A stretch of DNA of 64,000 nucleotides, taken from the NCBI GenBank assembly GCA_002841375.1, contig PGZO01000001.1, forward strand, positions 124,001 through 188,000, read 5' to 3'. The stretch comes from Firmicutes bacterium HGW-Firmicutes-7. Its GTDB lineage: Bacteria > Bacillota > Clostridia > Lachnospirales > Vallitaleaceae. Position numbers and translations under genes: made by a program. Numbering within the stretch: position 1 is the first letter of the stretch; every line of letters starts with the position of its first letter. Below are positions 1 to 12,000 of this stretch, in pieces. Below the pieces are notes generated by a model, which did not search any database, was not told the DNA's origin, and saw only the letters and a list, made by a program, of their open reading frames with translations.

Positions 1-3000
1 GCGTTTGAATATAAATTAAATCCAAGAAGACAAGAAGATTATGTAAGACTATTTAATAGGATTCAAGAAAGCAACATTGTAATTGGTACCATCATAAATT
101 TGTGGACTTATAACAGCAAACCTTATGCTGATGATGAGTTGCAGCTAGACGATGACTTCATTTACGGCATCACTCATTTAGTTAATACCGTTAAGACGAT
201 AGACCATCTGAAAATACATACAATAAGAAAAATTTTCAACTTAGTAAGTATTGGAGCGTACCCAACGAATCCTCTCTTTGAGAGTCTGCAAGGCTTTAAT
301 CGGTCAATTAAACTGATTATGCCCAACTTGGAGATGTCCTGGATCGGATTAGATGAAAGCACTAAGATGCCTAAGGTTATTATGGAGCAAATAAACGCTG
401 CGCCCTCATTAGATCAAGAGATTATTTATAGAAATAATAAAAAGTACATATGTAAAATTGAAGAAGTTCAAATTGATGAGGATGAAAGTGTCATTAAAAA
501 TAATGGTGTTTATTTAATTACAGGTGGCGCAGGTGGATTAGGTCTTGTATTCGTTAAACATTTGACTGAAAAGTATAGCGCAAGGATTATCATTACAGGC
601 CGGTCACCATTAAAGGGCGAAAAAGAAAAGCGTATAAATGAATTTCTAGCAAAAGGCCACGAAGTGATTTATATGCAAAGTGATGTTGGAAATTATGAAG
701 AAATGAAACGAGTTATTAGAGACATTAAAAGTAGATTTGGAATACTGAATGGTGTTATTCATGGAGCCGGCTTTATGGAAGATAAAACGATTTTAGAAAA
801 AGACATTCAAGCTTTTAATGGTTCTTTGTGGCCAAAAATTCAAGGAACAATTGTGCTTGATCGGGTGACAAAAGCAGAACAATTAGACTTCTTTGTGATG
901 TTTTCATCTATATCTGCGGTGTTAGGTGATTTTGGTCAATGTGATTATGCTGTAGGAAATAAATATCTTGACGCCTATGTAAATATTAGAGAAGAGCTAA
1001 GGCTAAAAGGAAAGAGAAAGGGTAAAACAATCTCTATGCAATGGCCACTATGGAGAGAAGGTGGTATGCACTTAGACGCTGAGGGAGAAGCGTTATATTT
1101 ACAAACGTCAGGTATGTCTTACCTTGAAACACAAGCTGGAATAGAAGCCTTTGATAAAATATTAAAGGGTAGAGCGTCTACTGTAATGGTCATAGCTGGA
1201 CATAAAGAAAAGGTTGAAAGGTTTCTAGGTATTTCAAAGAAAACGCTTAAGGCTGATGCAAAAGATTTATATACAAAAAGCATTATTCAAGTGGTGGCTG
1301 AAGATATTAAACTGGATTCAATTGAAAAAGTAGAACGAGCGCTTCAAGCAGAAGCCTCAAAAATATTATGTATAGATCCAAACCTTATGGATATCAATGA
1401 GAACCTAGGTAATTTTGGCTTTGATTCAGTGAGTCTTAAAGAGTATAGTGATAAGATTTCTTTTATATTCGGTATAGAACTTCAACCAACAGTATTCTTT
1501 GCGTATAGTACTATAAAAAGTTTGACAGTCCATCTTTTAGATAAGTTTGGTGAGCTTGTAAAAGGTGGTGAAACAGAGGTAAGTAATTATGAAGTGGAGA
1601 ATCAACCAGATAAGGTGATTGAAAATATAAAACCAGATTCAAGTAGTTTAGATTACATAGAACTTATTGTTGAACCAGTTGCAATTATAGGCGTAAGTGG
1701 TATTTATCCTGGGGCAAAGGATATAAATGAATTATGGAATAATCTTGTTGAGGAAAAGGACATGATTACTGAAATTCCTCAGGAGAGGTGGGATTATCGT
1801 GATTATTTTGGAGAGGAAGCGACAGCGGATCATAAAATCAATACAAAGTGGGGTGGTTTTATTGAGGATGCAAATAAGTTTGACCCTAAATTTTTCAATA
1901 TTTCTCCAAGAGAAGCTGAGCTTATGGATCCTCAACATAGATTGTTTCTACAGACAGTATGGAAAACAATAGAAGATGCTGGATATAAACCTTCATCTCT
2001 AAGTGGAAGAAATGTTGGAGTATTTACAGGGGTACAATTTACAGATTATATGGATATGTTGGTAGGCAGTGATAAAGTACATCCTCAAGCAGGCACAGGA
2101 AATTCCCATGCAGTGCTCTGCAATCGGGTATCATATTTGCTTAATTTTAAAGGGCCAAGTGAGGCTATTGATACAGCTTGCTCAAGTAGCTTGGTTGCGA
2201 TTCATAGAGCAGTCAAATCCATTCAAAATGGTGAAAGTGAGCTTGCTGTTGCAGGTGGAGTAACCGTGATGGCGTCACCTGAAACCTTTCTAGGCACTGC
2301 CAGGTTAGGCGTTTTATCCGCAGATGGTAGATGTAAAACTTTTGATAAAAGTGCAAATGGTTATGTAAGAGGGGAAGGCGTTGGCGCCATACTTTTAAAG
2401 CCTTTGAGTAAAGCGATTGAAGATAAGGATCATATTTATGCAGTAATTAAAGGAAGTGCTGAAGGTCACGGAGGTAGAGCAAATTCCTTAACAGCACCAA
2501 ATTCTGAGGCCCAAGCAGACTTGCTTGTAAAAGCCTATGAAGCAGCAGGAATAGATCCGAGTACAGTAACTTATATTGAAGCACATGGAACAGGGACGCA
2601 GTTGGGAGATCCAGTTGAGATCCAAGGCTTAAAGAAGGCATTTAGCGATTTAGAAAAAAAATCTGGAAAAGCAACTGTTCGAACAAATTACTGTGGAATT
2701 TCTTCAATAAAAACGAACATTGGTCATCTTGAACCAGCTTCTGGAATTGCAGGAATAACAAAAGTTATATTAGCTATGAAGAATAAAAAACTTCCAGGAA
2801 CCTTACATTTTAAGGAAATAAATCCTTATATTGAAATAGCGCATTCACCTTTTTATATCGTTGAAAATACGAAAGATTGGGATCAACTACTAGATGAAAA
2901 AGGAAAGTTAATCAATAGAATAGCGGGGGTCAGTTCTTTTGGTTTTGGTGGGGCAAATGCACATATAATCGTTGAAGAATATATTGCACCACAGGAAAAT

Positions 3001-6000
3001 TCAATTGAAGCGGAAGAACCTCACATTATTGTAGTGTCTGCAAAAAACGAAGAAAGACTAAAAGAGTACGTAAGCGAAATAGTGAAGTATGTTGAGGCCC
3101 AAGAAAAAAGGGGGTCGACTGACATAAAATCAAATAGATTGTTAAAAGAAATAGCATACACTCTTCAAGAAGGAAGAGAAGCTATGGCTCACCGTATCGC
3201 AGTAGTAGTGATGTCCTTTGATGAATTAATTATCAAATTTAAGGATTATTTAGAAGGGAAGGGTGAGATTGAACATCTATATTTAGGGACAGTTTTAGGT
3301 AGTAAACAAAAATCGGATAAGCTTGTAGATGGTGTAGAAGGAGAACAATTTATTTCAGCCTTAATTAGGAATAGAAAACTAGATAAAGTTGCTCAACTTT
3401 GGGTTTGTGGTGGAGAGGTTGATCTTTCACTGTTATTTAAGGATGAAAAAATTAGAAAAATGTCTCTTCCTACCTATCCTTTTGGGAAGGATATTTACTG
3501 GATACCTAAAAGTTCTAAAAGTGAAGGGGATAAAACCTTTAGCTCTATCGACGAAAAGAAGCTGCATCCTATGATCGGTAAAAACACTTCAACATTAGCA
3601 CAGCAAAACTTTACGACTATTTTAACAGGAAAAGAGTTTTTCTTAGAAGATCATATTCTAGGGGGTAACAAGGTATTGCCTGGTGTAGCTTACGTTGAAA
3701 TGGCTCGTGAAGCAGGTGCATTATCAGGAACGATTAATATTAACAAGGTAAAAGATATTGTTTGGACTAGACCGATCGTTGTTGATGAGCCACGAGAAGT
3801 AAATATAAGTTTATTTCAAGAGGATGATTTTGTTGCATATGAAATTTCTACATTGGATTCGAAACAATGTAGTGTAGTACATGGGCAAGGAAAGCTTTAT
3901 GAACAAAGCAGAAAAATTCCTAGTTCAAGTGATAATAAAATGAGCATTGAGGACATTAAGGAAAGATGCAATAAAGTCCTTAGCAACGAAGTGTGTTATG
4001 AAATATTTTCACAATGTGGACTTGATTATGGAAAGGCATTTAGATCTATTTCAACCTTATTTATTGGTGAAAGGGAAGTTCTTGCTGTACTTAATTTGCA
4101 AGAGGATCTAACAGAGTGTATGCATGACTACGTGCTTCACCCATCTATTATGGATGGCGCGCTACAAGGGGCTATGGGATTAAATTATACGGCCCATAAT
4201 AATGAAACGTATATGCCGTTTTCTATTAACGAAATAGAAATTTATGGTGCTTTAAAGAAAAAGTGTTTTGCATATATCACGAAAGATGAAGCTACATCAA
4301 AATTATTAAAGTATAACATTTTAATTTTAGATGAAGAAGGGAATATATTAATTGGAATTAAAGCGCTTTCTTTAAGAGCTATTGCGAGTCAAAGTGCAGC
4401 AGATTATACAAAAGAAGGCTTCAAGTCAAGCATACTCTATTTTAGAAATAAATGGGAAGAAAAAGAGATGCCGTTAATTCAACAATTAGATAGATCTACA
4501 AAGCTACTCCTATTTCACAATAAGGTAGAGGGCGCGAAAGCGCTAGAAGGCTATTTGAAAAATAGCTATGAGCAACCAATTGTTGTTACCAGAGGTGTTA
4601 AGTTTAAGCAACTTAGTGGGCATCAATATGAAATAGATGATTCAAAGGTAAAAGATTATAATGTGCTTTTTCAAGCCTTGAAGGAGCACAAGCAAATGCC
4701 TTCACATATCATTCACTTATTGTCTTCAAATAATGAGGAACCTAGTGAAGGTAAGCTGGATACAAGTATATATTCAATATTTAACTTGAGCCGTTCCCTA
4801 GCGATACAAAAGCCAGCAGAAAAAGTTAATATTTTATATGCTTATGATCATGAGAATGAATACTTAAGACCTTACCACACAGCAGTCGGTGGGTTTTTAA
4901 AAACCTTGTCTTTAGAAAATTCAAAAATTGCTTTTAAATTAGTGGGTCTTAATACGAAGGAATCCATTACGAGTATTTTAGCCTTAGAGATGAATTCAAT
5001 CGATACTGAAGTCATCTATAAAAAGAATAAAAGAAGCGTTAAGATAATCGAAGAAATTAAAGACATCGAGAAAATTGAAGACAACACGATATCTATTAGA
5101 GAAAAGGGTGTATATATAATAACAGGTGGAGCTGGAGGCTTAGGCTTATTATTTGCTGAATATATTGCGAAGAATTATCGAGCAAACGTAATAATATCAG
5201 GAAGATCAGAACTGAATTCTAATAAAAAAGAGCGACTTTTAAAACTAGCTTCCTATGGTGGTGAAGCAACTTATTTACAATCAGATGTCACAAATAGACA
5301 AGAGGTTGAAAAGCTTATTGGTCAAGTAAAGTCAAAATACAAACAAATAAATGGAATTATTCATTGTGCAGGTGTAATAAAGGACGCCTATCTAATAAAT
5401 AAGTCGGAAGTGGAAATGGAAGAGGTATTTGGACCAAAAGTTTACGGTACAACCTATTTAGACCAAGCAACAAAAAATGAAAACTTGGACTTCTTTGCAA
5501 TGTTTTCTTCCGTCTCAGCAATAGTAGGAAACCTCGGGCAGGCGGACTATGCCTATGCCAATAGTTTTATGGATCACTACGCTATTTATAGAAGTGAAAA
5601 GATGAAGCTTAAAAGTAGACATGGGAAATCAATATGTATTAACTGGCCATTATGGCGTGATGGCGGAATGAAGGTGGATCGTTATGTGGAAAGAATGCTT
5701 GAAGACAGAATGGGTATGAAGCTTCTTGATACAGAAAATGGGTTAGAAGCCTTTAAAATAAGTCTTAAAATGAACGGTTCCCAATTCATTGTGGCACAAG
5801 GAAGTAGAAGCGGGATACTTGATGCATTCATTTCTAGTAAGGAAAAAGCCATTAATGAGCAGTTGAAGGAAGGTCAACAACCAACATTAGTAGTCAATGA
5901 AGAAGAACTAATGATAAAAATTCAAAAAGATCTAAAGAAAACAGTATCAGAAATATTGAAAATTCAAGAAAATGAAATTGATTTAGATGCAGATCTAAGT

Positions 6001-9000
6001 GAATTTGGTTTTGATTCAATATCCTTTACTGCTTTTAGTAATGGGCTCAATGAAAAATATAAACTACAATTAATGCCTTCTGTTTTTTATGAGTATTCAA
6101 CGTTGTTTTCTTTTACTACGCATCTTTTGAACGAGTACCAAGAAATATTTATGAAGTACTATGAAGATGGATTTAAAGCAACTGAAATAGTGGGAACTAA
6201 AAAAGAAGAAGTGTTTAATAAAGAAAAAAGGGCTAGATCAAGAGGTCATCTTTCTAAACCATTCTTAATGGATGAATTTATTGAAAAAGAAAAAGAGCCA
6301 GTTGCCATAATAGGGATTAGTGGAATAATGCCACAATCAGACAATTTAGAGGATTTTTGGGATAGCCTAGAAAAAGGAGAAGATTTGATTCGAGAAATTC
6401 CTATCGATCGCTGGGACCATAGGGAAATTTTTGGTAGTCCAAAATGGGGAGGTTTTATGAAGGAAGTGGATAAATTTGACCCATTATTCTTTGGAATATC
6501 TCCAATGGAAGCAGAACTCATGGATCCTCAACAAAGAATATTTCTTCAAACTGTTTGGAAAACAATAGAAGATGCGGGATATAAGTCAAAGGATATTTCT
6601 GATACAAATACCGGGATTTTTGTAGGTGTCGGCACTTCAGATTATAATGAATTGCTTAAGGAAAAAGGGGTTGAGATACAAGCGCAAACTTCCACAGGAA
6701 TATCTCACAGTATTTTGGCAAACAGAATATCTTTTATTTTGAATTTACATGGGCCAAGCGAGCCTGTTGATACTGCATGTTCAAGCGCTCTTGTTGCAGT
6801 TCATAGAGCCGTTGAAGCCATACAACTTGGCAATTGTAATATGGCAATCGCAGGAGGGATAAATGTTATTGCTAGTCCAACCTTATATATCTCTTTTAGT
6901 AAAGCAGGGATGCTCTGTGAAGATGGAAGATGTAAAACCTTTGATAAAGATGCGAACGGTTATGTTAGAGGAGAAGGTGCTGGAGCGGTACTACTTAAAC
7001 CATTATCTAAGGCAATTGAAGATTCAGATCATATTTATGCAGTAATAAAAGGGAGTGCGGTGAATCATGGTGGACACGTGAATTCTTTAACGACGCCGAA
7101 TCCTAACGCTCAAGCAGATTTAATTATTAAGGCTTGGAAAAATGCAGATGTGAATCCTTCAACAATTGGTTATATAGAAGCGCATGGTACGGGAACTAGC
7201 TTAGGAGACCCAATAGAAATCAATGGATTAAAGAAAGCCTTTGACCAACTGTATAAAGAATGGGGAATTAGTTGTTTGGAGCAGCATTGTGGCGTTGGAT
7301 CTGTCAAAAGCAATGTTGGGCATCTAGAAACAGCGTCTGGCATGGCTGGGCTTCTAAAGGTTATTCTTTCCATGAAAAATAAAACAATACCTGCTAGCAT
7401 CAATTTAAAAGAGGTAAGTCCTTATATAAAGTTAGCGGGAAGTCCTTTCTATATTGTGAAAAGCACTCGTAATTGGGAAAAAATTGGTGAAGCACCAAGA
7501 AGAGCTGGGGTGAGCTCCTTTGGTTTTGGTGGAACAAATGCCCACATTGCCCTTGAAGAATATCTAGAACCAGACATCACAAAAGAGGAAGTAAATGAAC
7601 CACAAATTATTGTTTTATCAGCAAAGAATGAAAAAAGACTAGAAATTTATGTGAAAGAGCTCATTCAGTTCTTAGGGCGAGCTTGTTTAAATGACGAGGG
7701 CGAGTTACAAAGTATGCTTCAAAGTATTAAAAATGACTTAAAAGAATTAGCTTCTGACATTATTAACGTTCCAGTTAATGAAATAAATAGTACCGAAATG
7801 ATGAATGAATACGGTTTTGATCCTATTAATTTAACGAGGTTTTACGATGGGGTGTATAAAAAATTTGAAATAGATATAAGTGCTAAAATAAGTTCAGGCT
7901 ACGCGTCCTTAGAAAGTATAGGTAAAGAACTTGTTGCGGAGTATTCTGACCAATTGAAAAGTTATTATCCAAAGGGAACAATGCAGAAGGTTAGGTCTAT
8001 TTCAACCATTTCTTTAACAGATATGGCTTATACGCTTCAAGTGGGCAGAGATGCTATGATGGAACGTTTGGCAGTAGTTGTGAACAGTATTGAAGAATTA
8101 AAAGATAAGCTCAAGCAATACCTTGAAGGTAACAAGGTTATTGATAATCTGTTTATTGGAAAAGCAATAGAAAATAAACAAAAACCGCTACAATTAATCG
8201 AAGGCGAAGAAGGCGAAGAATTCATTAAACACTTACTTCAAAATGGTAAGACAAACAAAATTGCTCAATTATGGGCAAGTGGAGGAGAAGTCGATTGGCG
8301 TCAAATTAAAAGGGGTGGAAGCAAGAAAAGACTATCCCTTCCAACTTATCCTTTTGCAAGAGATCGTTATTGGGTGCCTGAACCGGATGAAATAAAGCTG
8401 TTGAAGGTTCAAAAGGAAAATAATAAACTTCATCCAATGATCGATAAAAACGTATCCACCTTTAAGGAACAAAAATTTTTGACAGAGTTTACAGGCAAGG
8501 AGTTTTATTTTGAAGATCATATCATTAGAGGAAACAAAATACTTCCTGGTGTTGTTTACCTTGAAATTGCTAGAGCGGCAGGGGAACTATCTTGTGATGA
8601 AAAAGTAATAAGAATAAAGGATATTGTATGGATTAAACCAATTATCGAAGGTGAAATGGGGACGAAAGTAAATATTCAGCTTGTTCCAAAAAATAAGCAC
8701 GTGGACTTTGAAATTACCTCTATAGATCAAGAAAAAAAATCGATTCTTTATGGACAAGGTAAACTTGTTTTTGAAAGTAAGCATAAGGAAAAAGAGGAAA
8801 ATTTAGTAAATCAAGTTGTAGATATTCTAGCTATAAAAGATAGATGTAATAAAAATATTCATGGAGAAGTATTGTATAAAAGCTTTGTTGAAGACGGATT
8901 TGATTATGGAAGGAGCTTTCAAACAATAACGGATTTTTATTCAAACCATAGCGAAGCACTTAGTCTATTAAAGTTGCCAGAACAACTGAGTAAGCATTTC

Positions 9001-12000
9001 AGTGAATTCATACTCCACCCGTCTCTTATGGATGGTGCATTACAAACAGTTGCTGGAATTGGAAAGGAGGATCAGGCAACGTACTTGCCTTTTTCGATTG
9101 GAGAAATTGAGATCATAGGTAACCTTGTGGAAGAATGTTATGTTTATGCAATACTTGCTGAAAATCAAGGGAAGGTGAAAAAATATAAAGTAGAGATTCT
9201 TGATAGGCTCGGCAACGTTCTTATAAGAATAAAGGATTTTTCTTTAAGAGCACTTGTTAAAAAAGAAAGTGAAAAGACAATTAAAGCAGTGCCTGAAACA
9301 ATTTACTATAATGTTTTTTGGGAAAGAACACCTTTAGACAACAAGCTCAAAGTAAAACACGAAGGGAAAAAACTACTTGTATTTGATTGGGATACAAAGC
9401 ATTTTGACAGCATAAAGAAGCAGGGGATGGTTGAAAATAATAAATTAATTTTAGTAAGCGAAGGTGCTACTTTTAAAAAGATAAGTTCGGAAAAATATGA
9501 AATAGATTTTAATGACCGTACAAATTATAAGAAACTAATAGAGGACTTAAATGAAAATGGGAATATGCCAACGCATATTTTACACCTGTTAAACGTGAGG
9601 AATCAAGAAAAGTTTAAGGACCACTACAAGGAATTATGTTATGAACTTGAGACAAGTCTGTATGCGATGTTTCATTTGTCTGGCAGTCTTATTGAAGGAA
9701 GGTCTAAAGAAAAAGTTAAAATTATTTATGTATACAGTAGTGATATAGATAAAGCAAACCCTCATTATCAAGGAATGAGTGGCTTCTTAAAAACAGTAGC
9801 CCTTGAAAGTTCAAGCATTGAATTTAATATGATAGAATTGGAATCGGAATCGGAATTGGAATTGGAATTGGATACAAAAAAATGCGAAGAAGTTGCAAAT
9901 ATTGTGATTTCTGAACTAGAAGAAAGCTTGGAGGTTAAATACAAAGAAGGACAAAGATGGATAAAATCTAATAAAGAAATTAAAACGATCGATAAAACAG
10001 TCGATAACGGAGATTTAATGAAGGATCAAGGTGTATACATCATTACTGGTGGGACTGGTGGTTTAGGGTTAATATTTGCAGAACATATTGCTAAAAATTA
10101 TTGTGGAACCATTGTATTATCAGGAAGAAAGGCACTTGATCTAAAAACAAGGCAAGCGCTTAAACGATTAAATAGTTTTTCTTCGGAAGTAGTATATATT
10201 AAAGCCAATGTTTTAGTAAAAGAGGAAGTGGATAACCTAGTCTGTGAAACAAAAACTAGATTTGGAGGGATTAATGGTATTATTCATTGTGCAGGTATAG
10301 TAAAGGATGCTTATATAGTAAATAAAACATTAGAAGAAATGCAGGAAGTAATTGGACCAAAAATATTTGGTACCATTTGGCTTGATGAAGCAACAAAAGA
10401 AGAAAAACTCGACTTTTTTATGTTGTTTTCCTCAATTGCAGGCGTATTTGGAAATTCTGGACAAGCAGATTATGCTTATGCAAACTGCTTTATGGACAAT
10501 TATGCTAGGAAGAGGGAGAACCTAGTTGTACAAGGTTTTCGCCAAGGAAAAACTGTATCCATAAATTGGCCACTTTGGAAAGCAGGTGGCATGAAAGTAG
10601 ACAGTACTACTGAGAAAATGCTAGAAACTACAATGGGATTGACGCTTTTAGATCTTAAGACAGGAATTGATGCATTTTCATTTGGTTTAACGCTAGAGCA
10701 ATCTCAACTTATAGTCGTAAATGGATACAGAAATAAAATGAATCAGGGTAGTTATAAAGACATTGAAAATAAACAATTTGAAAAAGAAAAAGTACTTGTT
10801 GATGCAGAAGGCTTGAGCTTAAAAGTTCAAGAGGATTTGTTAGAAGTGGTTTCTAAAATACTTAAGCTTCAAAAGGATGAATTGGATTTAGATGGAGATT
10901 TAAGTGAATTTGGATTTGATTCTATTACCTTTACAGATTTCAGTAATCAACTTAATGAAAAGTATGAGATAAATATTATGCCATCGATATTTTATGAATA
11001 TTCAACGTTAGCTTCTTTTGTGAAATTTGTTGTAGGGCAGTATAATAAAGCAATTTCAAGCTATTATAACCAAACTGTATCTTCAGCAAAAATAGTATTT
11101 GATGAAGAGGATTTTAACAATACAAAACCTATGATAAATACACCGAGTAGATTCATAAATAATATTGAAACTTCAAAAATAGAACCCGTTGCAGTAATTG
11201 GTATGAGCGGAATTATGCCACAATCTGAAAATCTAGAAGTGTTTTGGGATCACCTTGAGGCAGAGAAAAATTTGATTACAGAAATACCACCAGATCGTTG
11301 GGACTGGAAAGAGATCTATGGAAATCCTATGAGAGAAGCAAATAAAACCAATATTATATGGGGTGGCTTTATGAAGGAAGTTGATAAATTTGATCCACTA
11401 TTTTTTGGAATCTCTCCAAGGGAGGCCGAACTAATGGATCCACAACAAAGGATTTTTCTTGAGACAGTGTGGCGTACGATAGAAGATGCTGGATATAAAT
11501 CATCAGATATTTCGGGGACGAAAACTGGCGTATTTGTAGGTGTAGGTACTTCCGATTATAACGATATTTTAAAAGACTGTAATATTGAAATTCAGGCTCA
11601 AACTGCAACTGGAATGGCACACTGTGTTCTTGCAAATAGAATTTCTTATTTACTTAATCTTCACGGACCTAGTGAACCGATAGATACTGCTTGTTCAAGT
11701 TCATTAGTTGCAATTCATAGAGCAATTGAAGCTATCCAGTATGGAAATTGTAGCATGGCAATTGCAGGTGGAATTAATGTTATTGCAAGCCCAGCCTTAT
11801 ATATTTCTTTTAGCAAAGCTGGAATGCTATGTGAAGATGGAAGTTGTAAAACCTTTGACAAAAATGCCAATGGTTATGTTAGAGGAGAAGGAGCGGGTGC
11901 AGTATTATTGAAACCACTTAGCAAAGCCATTGAAGACGGAGATCATATTTACGGTGTTATAAAAGGGAGTGCGGTAAATCATGGTGGACATGTCAATTCT

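Noticed and set aside
100-102. TTG at position 100 as the start of the first PKS gene
   Set aside because: The frame is open to base 1 and the translated upstream codons continue the KR subdomain, so the true start is outside the window.
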